Source: Candidatus Aegiribacteria sp.
GTDB lineage: Bacteria; Fermentibacterota; Fermentibacteria; Fermentibacterales; JCC-6
Direction of reading: 5' to 3'
NCBI GenBank assembly: GCA_023138735.1
Contig: JAGLOY010000046.1
Location: 1-64,000, forward strand
DNA: 64,000 bases
The position numbers were made by a program, and so were the translations under genes. The notes beneath the pieces are model-generated. The model made no database searches and had not been told where the DNA came from. It was given only the letters and a program-made list of their open reading frames with translations. Of this stretch, positions 9,976 to 19,917 are shown one piece after another. Positions within the stretch are counted from its first letter, which is position 1, and the number at the start of each line of letters is the position of its first letter.

Positions 9976-10398
9976 ATGACAAAAGGCGTAGTTGCAAGTG
10001 TCTTTCTGATTCTCCTGGCGGTATCATGCAGCAGCCCCTGGGGACCGAACCTTTCAATAAACGTTACGCATCCCCCTGCCGGGGGAGTACAGGCGGACAA
10101 GAGTTATATCATCAACTGGACCCTCAGCGCACCGGATTATTCCAATACAGGCGTACTGCTTTTCGTTGACACTGATCTAAACCCGGAAACGGGACTTATC
10201 CAGATATCCGATTCCCTTTCCATTGAATCCTCCGGCTTCCTGTGGGACTGTTCGCTTTTTCCGGAGGATGAATATTATGTCAGGGCGATTGTATACGAGG
10301 GAAACAACCACGAAAGCGATTACAGCGAGGGAACCATAACTGTTTCCCACAATAAAGATATTGAAAAGAATAGCGAGTTTCTCCCCGACAGGAATTGA
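9976..10398 (+). CDS. Small lipoprotein of unknown function
   Basis: SD AAGGAG, ATG 9976, lipobox VFLILLAVSCSS; ORF track start 9775 overlaps the upstream gene. Confidence 0.7.
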   Translation: MTKGVVASVFLILLAVSCSSPWGPNLSINVTHPPAGGVQADKSYIINWTLSAPDYSNTGVLLFVDTDLNPETGLIQISDSLSIESSGFLWDCSLFPEDEYYVRAIVYEGNNHESDYSEGTITVSHNKDIEKNSEFLPDRN

Positions 10399-10409
10399 AA
10401 GGTATTAAT

Positions 10410-11165
10410 ATGATACATGTTTTTCTTGCTTTTTTTGCGCTTACAGCGTCCCCTCTTACTACGTTGACTGTTCAGACTCAGCTCTCTTCGATACCGGCAA
10501 TCGAGGAACTGCCCGGCGGGGAATTCGCTGCAATGGTGATCGATCTCCAGACGGGCGATGTTCTGACTTCAACCGGCAGCGGCTCATTTCCTCTTGACGA
10601 CCCGGATATTTTCATGCTGGCATACGTTGTTGAGCTTATGCAGGAGAACATCGTTTCTCCCGATACTATTGTCGGCAGGGACGAAACGGTGGCAGATAGG
10701 TTCAGAAGAGCGCTACACGGCAACAGGGAGGCTGCGGGAAGGGCTATGTGGGCTGTGGGCCTTGAAAGCCTCTCCGCATGGGTTGGTGCAAACGGCATGA
10801 CGGATACGGAACTCCACGATATCCAGCTTCTCTGGGCCGGTGCTCCCGAAACCGATCCTTCAATAAGCACCCCCGGGGATATAGCAAGGGCGCTTCAGAT
10901 CATTCATTCAGGCATGAATATGTCTGCGGTGAGGGAAATCCTTGAGAATCCCGACATGGGAGAAGGACAGGCATCGTCCATCGCAGAGGGCTGGGATCTG
11001 TACGGCTGGGTGGATTCCGGAGAGAGCCATAAAACGTTTGTATTAATAGCAATATCCCCTGAAGGAAGTGAACTTGGATTGATTCTTCTCAGCGATGATC
11101 TCTGCTGTGTGGAGAAGGGTGATCTCGCAATGATGCTCCTCTGGGAGGCCGCCTTGCAGCTTTGA
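10410..11165 (+). CDS. Beta-lactamase-like (class A fold) exported protein, catalytic motifs degenerate
   Basis: AAMVIDLQTGDVLTSTGSGSFPL...FMLAYVVELM...STPGDIARALQII resembles class A penicillin-recognising proteins; start at ATG 10410 after GAAAGG. Confidence 0.55.
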   Translation: MIHVFLAFFALTASPLTTLTVQTQLSSIPAIEELPGGEFAAMVIDLQTGDVLTSTGSGSFPLDDPDIFMLAYVVELMQENIVSPDTIVGRDETVADRFRRALHGNREAAGRAMWAVGLESLSAWVGANGMTDTELHDIQLLWAGAPETDPSISTPGDIARALQIIHSGMNMSAVREILENPDMGEGQASSIAEGWDLYGWVDSGESHKTFVLIAISPEGSELGLILLSDDLCCVEKGDLAMMLLWEAALQL

Positions 11166-11194
11166 TTGACAGTCGTCACTTAATGTATTAAACT
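11166..11194 (+). promoter_or_regulatory. Sigma70-like promoter
   Basis: TTGACA (11166-11171), 17-bp spacer, TAAACT (11189-11194), upstream of the 11254 gene. Confidence 0.45.
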
Positions 11195-11253
11195 TATTCT
11201 AAGTTATTGTTACAGGGGTAGAATAGGCTACCCTTGAAACGAGGAGGAGAGTA

Positions 11254-11850
11254 ATGAAAAGGGTCTTTTCACTTGTATGTCTTCTTGCTTTAGCCGGAAC
11301 GGCCTTCGCAGGATTCTCAATTGGTTTCACGAACATAGACGTCCCTTGGATGGTTGATGGAACCGGTGATATCCTTCTTGAGGAAATCAACTTGCTTCGC
11401 TTGGGTGCAATGGCATCTGCCGAATTCCGTATCGAGGGCTATGTCGGATACGAGAAGTCGACATACGATCTCGATCCTCCACCTGTAGGATTCACAGAAT
11501 CAACAGGTTCAGGTATGGTTTTCGGAGCTGGCGGTTACTATGTAATTGAGGCTCCCGCAAACACAAGCTTCAGCCTTGGTCTCAGGTTCCTTTATGCCAC
11601 AACCACCATTGAAGTATCTACAACGGAATACGAAACTACTTCATATGCCATCGATCCTCTCATGAGGGTAGACTTCGCGATTCCGGGTGCCGAGCGCCTC
11701 GCGTTCTTCACCGAATACGGATTTCGTTACGCCAAGGCAACCATGAAGACTACCGTTGGCGGAGTAGCAAGTACCACAGACGATGTATGGTCCGGCCTTC
11801 AGACTTATGCACCCCCCAACATTCTTGCTGGCGCTTACTACGTTTTCTAG
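11254..11850 (+). CDS. Exported outer-membrane beta-barrel-like protein
   Basis: Signal peptide MKRVFSLVCLLALAGTAFAG; alternating amphipathic strands; C-terminal GAYYVF; SD GAGGAG. Confidence 0.65.
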   Translation: MKRVFSLVCLLALAGTAFAGFSIGFTNIDVPWMVDGTGDILLEEINLLRLGAMASAEFRIEGYVGYEKSTYDLDPPPVGFTESTGSGMVFGAGGYYVIEAPANTSFSLGLRFLYATTTIEVSTTEYETTSYAIDPLMRVDFAIPGAERLAFFTEYGFRYAKATMKTTVGGVASTTDDVWSGLQTYAPPNILAGAYYVF

Positions 11851-11869
11851 ACAAACAGATGCAATATCA

Positions 11870-11901
11870 GGGGCACGCATTTCTGCGTGCCCCTTTTGTT
11901 T
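11870..11901 (+). terminator. Rho-independent terminator
   Basis: GGGGCACGCA-TTTC-TGCGTGCCCC followed by TTTTGTTTT. Confidence 0.9.
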
Positions 11902-11987
11902 TGTACGGCTGGCGATTCGGTGTATATTCCCCCGATACATACTGATTTTCATTAATATCTTAGACTAATTATCGAAAGAGGTGATTC

Positions 11988-12929
11988 ATGGCTGTGAATT
12001 TCAAAGGGCGGAGTCTGCTTACTCTTCTCGACCTTTCGGGGGACGATATTCGTTACCTGCTTGATGTTTCACATCTGCTCAAGGCCGAGCGGACAGCTTT
12101 CCAGATCAATCAGAGATTCAGAGGGAAAACCCTCGCAATGCTTTTCGAGAAGAGATCAACAAGGACACGGTGCGCTTTTGAAACGGCATTCGGTGAAGAG
12201 GGCGGTCACCCCGTATTCCTCTCGAGCTCCGACATACAGCTGGGTGTGAAGGAGAGTATCGAGGATACAGCCAGGGTACTCGGAAGGATGTTCGATGCGA
12301 TCATATTCAGAGGATTTGAACATAAGACAGTGGAAACACTTGCTGAATTCTCGGGTGTGCCTGTCTACAACGGACTGACCGACATGTTCCACCCAACTCA
12401 GGTTCTAGCTGATCTGATGACCATTGAAGAAAACTTCGGGCAGCTGGCAGGTTTGAATTTCGTTTATACCGGTGACGGCAGGAACAACATGGCAAACAGC
12501 CTGATGGTTGGATGTGCCACAATGGGAGTGAACTGCACGATCCTGGCACCGGATTCTCTCTATCCTGAATCGGAGCTTGTTGATACTGCTAAACAGATTG
12601 CTTATGATTCCGGTTCGACTATTACAATAACCTCTTCACTTGAAGAGGCCGTACCCGGAGCTGATGTGATATACACCGATGTGTGGGTGTCCATGGGTGA
12701 AGAGGACAAGGCCGCTGAAAGAATAGAGCTTCTGGAACCCTTCAGGGTCAACTCCGATATGATGGAACTGACGGACAACCCCGGAGCTATCTTCATGCAC
12801 TGTCTGCCTGCGGTGAAGGGTAATGAAGTAACCGTGGATGTTATAGAGGGCAAATCCTCGGTTGTCTGGGATGAGGCTGAGAACAGGAAGCACACCATAA
12901 AAGCCCTTATGGTGGCCAGCCTCCTTTAA
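11988..12929 (+). CDS. argF: Ornithine carbamoyltransferase
   Basis: KRSTRTRCAFETA carbamoyl-phosphate motif; HPTQVLADLMTI; FMHCLPA. Confidence 0.95.
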   Translation: MAVNFKGRSLLTLLDLSGDDIRYLLDVSHLLKAERTAFQINQRFRGKTLAMLFEKRSTRTRCAFETAFGEEGGHPVFLSSSDIQLGVKESIEDTARVLGRMFDAIIFRGFEHKTVETLAEFSGVPVYNGLTDMFHPTQVLADLMTIEENFGQLAGLNFVYTGDGRNNMANSLMVGCATMGVNCTILAPDSLYPESELVDTAKQIAYDSGSTITITSSLEEAVPGADVIYTDVWVSMGEEDKAAERIELLEPFRVNSDMMELTDNPGAIFMHCLPAVKGNEVTVDVIEGKSSVVWDEAENRKHTIKALMVASLL

Positions 12930-12940
12930 ATGGAGCAATA

Positions 12941-14134
12941 ATGATCATTCTACTTCTGTTTCTGATTGCCAGTGGCGAACCGAGTGAGCTTATACCTACG
13001 GTACCCATGATCGAGGAGATAAACCCTGCGGAGTACATTGTAGGCCCTGGTGATATTCTCTGGTTCTCCATACAGGGAGTGGGACCGGTTATGCTGTTTG
13101 AAAATCTGGACGGATCTACTCTTTATATGACAATCACACCTGACGGTTATGCTGTTGTCCCCTCAACGGGTGCCTGGCTGGTTGCCGGGCTCAGGCTGTG
13201 CGAGGCAACCAACCTTATTGAAGCCGGTTTTGCTTCGAAGTATCCCGGCCTCCGTGGAATGGCAGGACTTGCCGTTATCAGAACATTCAGGGTTCCCGTT
13301 ACAGGTCATGTGGCCAGCCAGGGGATATACAATGTCAACGGAGCCAGCAGATTGACGGATCTACTGAATGTGGCCGGGGGTATAGCGTCCGCCGGAAGCT
13401 GGACGTCGATTCAGATAGTACACTCGAATGGAGATACAGCAGAAGTTGATATTACCGAATTTCTCCTTAACGGGTCCATGCAGTCAAATCCTGTTCTTTC
13501 TCAGGGAGACAGAGTTCACATACCCCTTGCGGATGAATTTGTGAGTATAGAGGGCGCTGTGAAAATGTCAGGTTCTTTTGCGACCGCCTATGGAGGCTCT
13601 GCGGAATATACGGCATGGGCCGGAAGCATCAGAGGTACAGTGGAGTACATACCCGGAGAAACCGTGAGCGGTCTCGTTCAGCGGGTTGGCGGAACAAGAA
13701 CATGGGCATCCAGGGACAGCTGTTACATTATGAGAACTCTTCCAGGCGGTACTGAGGAAAAAATCGGAGCCCCGCTGGATGATTCTTCGATAGACCCTGA
13801 GCTTCTTCCACGGGACAGAGTGGTCTGTCCCGGGATACCACCGGTGGTGACCGTTTCCGGGTTCGTTCACTCCCCCGGAGTGTATTCGCATACCGCGGGG
13901 ATGGGGGCTTTCTTCTACATATCACAGGCCGGAGGGCTTCTAAGAGAGGCGCGGGAATCCGGGATCAAAATTGTACTGGCAGGCGGAAGAGAGATTGGGA
14001 TTCGTGATATTCCGGTAGTTCCTTCCGGAGCCGCCATCGTTGTTCCCCGAAAGGCATTTGTAGGCTGGCAGGATCCTCTTCTGATCTTCACCAGCATAGC
14101 GTCGATAATTATCGCATGGAAGAGTCTGGATTGA
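12941..14134 (+). CDS. Polysaccharide export protein with SLBB domains
   Basis: EYIVGPGDILWFSIQGVG (Poly_export); repeated SLBB-type segments VTGHVASQGIYNVNGASRLTDLLNVAGG and VSGFVHSPGVYSHTAGMGAFFYISQAGG. Confidence 0.85.
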   Translation: MIILLLFLIASGEPSELIPTVPMIEEINPAEYIVGPGDILWFSIQGVGPVMLFENLDGSTLYMTITPDGYAVVPSTGAWLVAGLRLCEATNLIEAGFASKYPGLRGMAGLAVIRTFRVPVTGHVASQGIYNVNGASRLTDLLNVAGGIASAGSWTSIQIVHSNGDTAEVDITEFLLNGSMQSNPVLSQGDRVHIPLADEFVSIEGAVKMSGSFATAYGGSAEYTAWAGSIRGTVEYIPGETVSGLVQRVGGTRTWASRDSCYIMRTLPGGTEEKIGAPLDDSSIDPELLPRDRVVCPGIPPVVTVSGFVHSPGVYSHTAGMGAFFYISQAGGLLREARESGIKIVLAGGREIGIRDIPVVPSGAAIVVPRKAFVGWQDPLLIFTSIASIIIAWKSLD

Positions 14135-14135
14135 T

Positions 14136-15386
14136 ATGAGCGAGGGAAGACGGCCCCTGTGGTACCTTTATATTCTTCTTAAGAACAGATGGTTCCTTGT
14201 TAAGGCGCTTCTTATAGTAATGATCCCCACAGTTGTCATTACTTTCATGCTTAAGAAGAAATACACTGTAATTTCAGTGATAATGCCGCCCGAGGACCAG
14301 TCAGCCTCCGGCCTTTCCATTGCCGGTCTTGGTCTTTCGGAGTTTGCAGGTTACTTCAGCGGTGGCATGGGATTCTCTCTGCCCCTTATGACTACAATGT
14401 CTGATGTTTTCGAAGAAATATTGAAAAGCAGATCTCTCGCCGAGCATGTGATTATGTCAACAGCATTTATCGATTCAACAGATCTCAGGAAAATATACGA
14501 TCAGAACAGCCACCTGGGGCTCTACTGGGCCAGGCTGAAATTCAAAGAGAACTACTCTACGAGTGTAACCCCATCAGGATTTCTGAGGGTAGAATTCACC
14601 GCGGGAAATCCCTGGTACGCAGTTGAAGTATCCGAATCCATTATCGCTACTCTTGACAGCATTAACAATGAAATCAACGTCAGCAGGCTGGAACAGACAA
14701 CGGATTTCCTTGAAATAAGAATGAGAAACGCGGACAGTCTGCTGAACTGCTCAATTGTAAACCTGCGGTTTTTTGAGGAACAGCATGGCCTCATGAATCC
14801 GGATCAGGAATTACTGGTGTTTATAGAGAACATCGCAGAGCTTAAAAGACAATACATAACACTTCTCACCGATGCATCTGCCATACGGGCGGGTATCTCA
14901 GGTGGATACAGCTCAACGGCTCTTCTGAAGGAACGACGGGCTCAGGAACTTCTGGAAGTAATCAGAATGCTTGAAACCGGCAATCCGGCAGAAGGTTACG
15001 AGGATATCATGACCTCGATGTCCCCGGGTCAGTATTCGACTATTCAGTACGAATACGCAGGATTGCGAGCAGATTATGAAATGGCACTTAGAATGTCTGC
15101 CGGCGCCAGCTTAAGCCTGCAGCAGGCAGTAGTGGCCGAGGGGAGGGAACAGCAGTCTATAAGGGTTCTCGACCCGCCTCGTCATCCCGGCTGGAAGAGC
15201 AAACCCAAACGAAGTCTTATACTGCTGGAAGTGTTCCTTCTGGCCTTCGTTTCATTATTCGGGTTCCTGATAGCCAGGGAGAATCTCCGGGATGTGAAGA
15301 AGAAAAGACCTGAACAGTGGGAGCCATGGCGCAAACTGTTTGAAGAGATCAAGGGGGATGTTTCCTTCAGAAGGAAAAGGCGCTGA
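14136..15386 (+). CDS. Wzz/chain-length-determinant family protein
   Basis: N-terminal TM, long helical middle, C-terminal RVLDPPRHPGWKSKPKRSLILLEVFLLAFVSLFGFLIARE (proline-rich TM2 region). Confidence 0.8.
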   Translation: MSEGRRPLWYLYILLKNRWFLVKALLIVMIPTVVITFMLKKKYTVISVIMPPEDQSASGLSIAGLGLSEFAGYFSGGMGFSLPLMTTMSDVFEEILKSRSLAEHVIMSTAFIDSTDLRKIYDQNSHLGLYWARLKFKENYSTSVTPSGFLRVEFTAGNPWYAVEVSESIIATLDSINNEINVSRLEQTTDFLEIRMRNADSLLNCSIVNLRFFEEQHGLMNPDQELLVFIENIAELKRQYITLLTDASAIRAGISGGYSSTALLKERRAQELLEVIRMLETGNPAEGYEDIMTSMSPGQYSTIQYEYAGLRADYEMALRMSAGASLSLQQAVVAEGREQQSIRVLDPPRHPGWKSKPKRSLILLEVFLLAFVSLFGFLIARENLRDVKKKRPEQWEPWRKLFEEIKGDVSFRRKRR

Positions 15387-15387
15387 T

Positions 15388-16299
15388 CTAGGAATTCTTT
15401 TCATTCATGAAATTGATGTATTTCCCGTAACGTATTTTCGATATCGATCCCCTTTCAACTGCTGATTTCACTGCGCATCCGGGCTCGGAAAGGTGCAGAC
15501 AGTCTCGAAATCTGCATTCACCCAGATAATTTCTGAATTCAGGGAAACAGAACTGTATATCATTCCTGGGAATATGATCAATTGAGAACATTCTTAAACC
15601 TGGAGTGTCGATAACGGCAGTGTTCTTTTCCAGGGGGATAAGCCTGGCGGCAACCGTCGTATGCTTGCCTTTGCTGGTCTTCGGATTAAGGGAACCTATC
15701 CTTACGTCTAAGGATGGATTGTAGTACTTCACCAGTGAGGTTTTTCCCGCTCCTGACGGTCCTGTCATGACTACTGTCATCCCGCTTATGTGCCGGAGCA
15801 GTTCAGCCGTGCCGCGGCCCGTTATGCAGCTGATAGGGAAGAGAGGATAACCTGTTACCTCCCGGTCGTACGTGGCCTGAATTCTGCTTTTCAGTACTTC
15901 ATCCTGCTGGTCGCAGAGATCCATCTTGTTAAGCACAATAACAGCTGCTAAATCCTTCCAGCTGGCCCCTGCAAGAGCCCTGCATACAAAGCCGTCGCTG
16001 AATTCAGGGTGTTTAATAGAGGTGACAATAAGGACCATGTCCACGTTCGCAGCGATTATCTGGGTTGATTTGCCGGTTGATGCTGTACGCTGAAGGACTC
16101 CTGTTCTTGGAAGGATCTTTTCAACAAGCGGTATATCAGAAGTTGTGACTGCAACAGCATAATCACCTGTGACCGGTTTTGTTTCGTGGTACACACGTCC
16201 GACTACTCTTGCTGCCGTTTCGAGACCACTCTCGTCGATAATAGTGACCCCTCTCCTCCCAACGGAAGAGATTCTGCAGGTGAATTCTCCGGAACTCAG
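15388..16299 (-). CDS. rsgA: Ribosome small-subunit-dependent GTPase A (predicted CTG start)
   Basis: Circularly permuted GTPase: NKMDL, GPSGAGKTSLVKY, DTPGLRMF, C-terminal Zn motif CRFRDCLHLSEPGCAVK; N-terminal OB domain is encoded upstream of the ORF-track start 16194 back to CTG 16299. Confidence 0.88.
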   Translation of the reverse strand: MSSGEFTCRISSVGRRGVTIIDESGLETAARVVGRVYHETKPVTGDYAVAVTTSDIPLVEKILPRTGVLQRTASTGKSTQIIAANVDMVLIVTSIKHPEFSDGFVCRALAGASWKDLAAVIVLNKMDLCDQQDEVLKSRIQATYDREVTGYPLFPISCITGRGTAELLRHISGMTVVMTGPSGAGKTSLVKYYNPSLDVRIGSLNPKTSKGKHTTVAARLIPLEKNTAVIDTPGLRMFSIDHIPRNDIQFCFPEFRNYLGECRFRDCLHLSEPGCAVKSAVERGSISKIRYGKYINFMNEKNS

Positions 16300-16613
16300 A
16301 AGAATTCTTCCGCTGAATCGGGCTCAGTGAATCTCACAATGTGCTCACCTTCCCTGCCCCAGCCTAGAATTTCCCTTACCATTCGCTCCAGATAGGTAGA
16401 ATCGCTCTGGAGCAACTCGATCTGCAGTTCAAGAGTATCAATCTCTGCATTCAGGCTGTCGATCGATAGTGAGATCCGGTCAACATCCCCCTTGAGTCCG
16501 ACAAGAGCAATGAATCCATGCCGGTTGAAGACGAGAATGGCGGTAACGATAACAAAAACGGAAACAAGTATTACGTAAAACAATCTTCGGTTGCCGTTAT
16601 TCCGCCGTCTCAA
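16296..16613 (-). CDS. FtsB/DivIC-like septum formation initiator
   Basis: One TM (LFYVILVSVFVIVTAILVF) followed by coiled coil DVDRISLSIDSLNAEIDTLELQIELLQSD and REILGWGREGEHIVRF; position after eno; start TTG 16613 tentative. Confidence 0.72.
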   Translation of the reverse strand: MRRRNNGNRRLFYVILVSVFVIVTAILVFNRHGFIALVGLKGDVDRISLSIDSLNAEIDTLELQIELLQSDSTYLERMVREILGWGREGEHIVRFTEPDSAEEFF

Positions 16614-16614
16614 A

Positions 16615-17904
16615 TCAATCCCCGCTGATATTATCGAAAAATTGAGGTCCTCTGAATATGCCCTGAGCTCCAAGCTCTTCCTCTATTCGCAGCAGCTGAT
16701 TGTACTTGGCGACTCTGTCTGTTCTGCAGGCGGACCCGGTTTTCAGAAGGTCAGTGTTCATGGCAACAGAGAAATCACTGATATAAGTATCCTCCGTTTC
16801 ACCGCTTCTGTGGCTAACGACCGCCTTCCAGCCATTCTTATGGGCCAGATTCACAGTGTTCATCGTTTCAGTTACCGTTCCGATCTGGTTCAGTTTTATC
16901 AGGATCGAGTTGGCCGCGGCGGACTCGATAGCCCGTGATAACCTTTCCTCGCTGGTTACAAGAAGATCGTCTCCGATAATGAGTATCCTGTCACCGAGAA
17001 GACGGTTCATCCTCACCCAGCCCTCCCAGTCGTTCTCTGCGAGCCCGTCCTCGATACTTACAATCGGGAAGTCTTCAATGAGCTCGCTCCAGTAGTCCAC
17101 CATTTTAACAGACGTTAGTCCCTCCGGATCGCATCCATGCATGAAATAAAGACCGTTTCTGTAAAACTCACTTGCAGCCGGATCAAGAGCGATAAAGACG
17201 TCATGGCCTGCTGCATAACCCGCGTCCTTGATGCTTTCGACGATCAACTCGAGAGCTGCTTTATTGGAAGGCAGATCAGGAGCCAACCCCCCCTCATCAC
17301 CTACTGAAGTTGAAAGGCCCATAGAGGATGCTCTGCTCCTCAGGGCATGGAATATCTCGGTTCCTGCCTGCAGGGCTCTGCTGAAGCTGTCAAATCCCGC
17401 TGGGACTATCATGAATTCCTGAAGGTCGATAGGATTCGAAGCATGCTGCCCGCCGTTGAGAATATTCATAAAAGGTATAGGAAGGTGCCGAGCGTTCGGG
17501 CCGCCAAGATACCTGTAAAGCGGAAGCCCCAGGTGGCTTGCTGCCGCCCTGGATACGGCCATTGAAACAGCCAGGATAGCGTTAGCTCCCAGATTGCCTT
17601 TATTGGGGGTTCCATCAAGCTGGATCATCAGTTCATCAATCGCCGCCTGGTTTATTGCCGAAAGACCGCATATTTCCGGTGCAATTATCCGTTCAATGTT
17701 TTCAATAGCTCTCAGGACACCTTTTCCACCGTAGGCGTCACCTTTGTCTCTCAACTCAACAGCTTCATGTTCTCCCGTTGAGGCTCCACTGGGAACCGCC
17801 GCTCTTCCCCACCCTCCGTTCAGCAGGAAGACTTCGACCTCAACCGTGGGATTTCCTCTGGAATCGAGGATCTGACGTGCGTGAATATCAATTATATCCG
17901 GCAT
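16615..17904 (-). CDS. eno: Enolase
   Basis: [73 protein letters not shown]. Confidence 0.97.
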   Translation of the reverse strand: MPDIIDIHARQILDSRGNPTVEVEVFLLNGGWGRAAVPSGASTGEHEAVELRDKGDAYGGKGVLRAIENIERIIAPEICGLSAINQAAIDELMIQLDGTPNKGNLGANAILAVSMAVSRAAASHLGLPLYRYLGGPNARHLPIPFMNILNGGQHASNPIDLQEFMIVPAGFDSFSRALQAGTEIFHALRSRASSMGLSTSVGDEGGLAPDLPSNKAALELIVESIKDAGYAAGHDVFIALDPAASEFYRNGLYFMHGCDPEGLTSVKMVDYWSELIEDFPIVSIEDGLAENDWEGWVRMNRLLGDRILIIGDDLLVTSEERLSRAIESAAANSILIKLNQIGTVTETMNTVNLAHKNGWKAVVSHRSGETEDTYISDFSVAMNTDLLKTGSACRTDRVAKYNQLLRIEEELGAQGIFRGPQFFDNISGD

Positions 17905-17934
17905 CTGCGTTCCTTTCTCATATACAATTTTCTA

Positions 17935-19917
17935 CTAGGAAAACATAACCTGGTTCGATCCCGTAGAGATATAATCGGCAACAACATCTTCAGGTGTAAT
18001 TGATTTTAGAATGAAAAGAAGCGCATCGCTGGCACATGGATCCAATTGAGTTCCGCTGTTTTTCCTGATTTCCTTGATTGCGAAATCAACACCTGGTGAT
18101 TTTCTGTAAACTCTGTCCGAAGTCATGGCATCGAAACAGTCAGCAACAGCGAGCATTCTGGCATGGAAAGGGATATCCTCCCCAGATAGCCCTGTTGGAT
18201 AACCTTTTCCGTCGTATCTCTCATGATGGTATCTTACTGTGTTTATGAAACTTCCGAATGCGGTAACTGGCCTGAGAATATTGTAACCCACCTCCGGGTG
18301 AGTTTTGATGATATGGTACTCCTCTTCCGTCAGGGAACTTTCCTTGTTCAGTATTAGTTCAGGGATGCCTATTTTTCCAATATCATGAAGAAGAGCGGCA
18401 TTGTTCAGCAGGGCTATTTCTCTGGAAGGAAGCCTTAATTGTGCAGCGATACGGGTGACGTATGCAGCTACGTTCCTGGAGTGGTTGTGAGTATATGGAT
18501 CCTTCGCGTCCACTGCGCTGGCAAGAGCAGAGATTGCCTGGATATAGTTCCTCTCGCTTGTTTCAAACAGGTAGGCATTGCTTACTGCCGAGGCAGCGTG
18601 CCTTATGAGTATTGGTATGTAAGACGGAGTTCTGCCGGTTATCTTTCCCTCTGCCCATTTTGCAAGAACTATCATTCCCCTGAAGGAACTGAACTCACCA
18701 AGGTCGAGGATATCCACTACAGGGGAATGCTGCCAGTCGGAGCTTCTTACGCTGGCGAATGAATCCCTGATTCCGCTGTCAAGGAAAAGATCGACATCTG
18801 TTTTGTTCTGTGTTTTCTCTAGAATAGTACGAAATTCTGTATTAAGAACATCATCGGGAAGATCTGATCTTACAAGCATGTAACTGAGAGGTATCATATC
18901 CTTTCCGCTGAGAAAAATTCCGAAAAGGTCAAATTCAATCATGGCTTTCAACCCGCTGCTTATAGAGGAAAGAACCTGGCTAGTATCAAGGGACGAGGTG
19001 AATTCCGCGGCCAGGATATTTACCTGTTCAAGATTTTCGGTCTGCTCTCTGAGATAGGAAGCCATACTGTAATTAGTAAGCTGATTGCCTGCCTGAGCAG
19101 AAAACAGTCCCATGAGCTTAAGATCTCTTGCGGTGAAGGGTGCGGGAATGCGGGATCTTGCAACCATGCATACTCCAAGGTTGCCCTCAGGACTGGGAAT
19201 TGGCGCAGCCATAAGAGAGAACACACCAGTTTTCCCCGAAAGCATCTGTTTTGCGTTCTTATCCGCCAGATAGCCGCCCTTGCTTTCGAGGGTTGCCCTG
19301 CTTGCAGACTCCCAGAGATCTTCGCCTAGATGCTCCTCTTTTCCAGAACCTGTGTTTCTAAAAAGGGAAACATCCCCGGGTTCTCTGGACAGGCATATTC
19401 TTGAAGAGTCTCCTCTGAAAGTGTTCTTCAGGCTGGTGGCCAGGGTGTCCAGATATGTCTGAATGGACTGTTTGGAGACGTCGATATTGACGGTTAGGTC
19501 GTAAAGGTCCTTCAGTTCAGGAGAAGGGAGAACTGAAAGCTGTTTTTCCCGCACTTCAAGGGCTCTGATGACTGTCTGATGGAGTTCCTCAATCTTGAAA
19601 GGTTTTGTAATAAAGTCAAAAGCGCCCCTCCGAATGGCATCCTTTGCTAAATCGATTGAACCATGTCCGGTAACCAGGATCACGAAAGTATCAGGATATT
19701 TGTCTCTAACTTTGGATGCCAGGTCAAGACCGCTGATATCAGGCATCATTATATCGCTTAGTATCAGGCTGAATGAGGTTTTCTTAAGGATTTTCAGGGC
19801 CTTCGCCCCATTCTCGGCCTCCTCGACTATGAAATTCTGAAGTTCGAGGATTTCTCTGCAGAAGGATCTTACCTCCTGATCATCATCCACTACTAGAATC
19901 CTGGGCTTCACAGTCAT
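17935..19917 (-). CDS. Response regulator with GAF-like region and HD-GYP domain
   Basis: Receiver ILVVDDDQEVR...LILSDIMMPDISG; HD-GYP HDIGKIGIPELIL...HHERYDGKGYPTGLSGEDIP. Confidence 0.93.
   Translation of the reverse strand: MTVKPRILVVDDDQEVRSFCREILELQNFIVEEAENGAKALKILKKTSFSLILSDIMMPDISGLDLASKVRDKYPDTFVILVTGHGSIDLAKDAIRRGAFDFITKPFKIEELHQTVIRALEVREKQLSVLPSPELKDLYDLTVNIDVSKQSIQTYLDTLATSLKNTFRGDSSRICLSREPGDVSLFRNTGSGKEEHLGEDLWESASRATLESKGGYLADKNAKQMLSGKTGVFSLMAAPIPSPEGNLGVCMVARSRIPAPFTARDLKLMGLFSAQAGNQLTNYSMASYLREQTENLEQVNILAAEFTSSLDTSQVLSSISSGLKAMIEFDLFGIFLSGKDMIPLSYMLVRSDLPDDVLNTEFRTILEKTQNKTDVDLFLDSGIRDSFASVRSSDWQHSPVVDILDLGEFSSFRGMIVLAKWAEGKITGRTPSYIPILIRHAASAVSNAYLFETSERNYIQAISALASAVDAKDPYTHNHSRNVAAYVTRIAAQLRLPSREIALLNNAALLHDIGKIGIPELILNKESSLTEEEYHIIKTHPEVGYNILRPVTAFGSFINTVRYHHERYDGKGYPTGLSGEDIPFHARMLAVADCFDAMTSDRVYRKSPGVDFAIKEIRKNSGTQLDPCASDALLFILKSITPEDVVADYISTGSNQVMFS

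Noticed and set aside
12941-15386. A complete polysaccharide biosynthesis locus
   Set aside because: Only the Wza-like export and Wzz-like genes are present; the flanking genes (argF, rsgA) are housekeeping, so a capsule cluster cannot be claimed.
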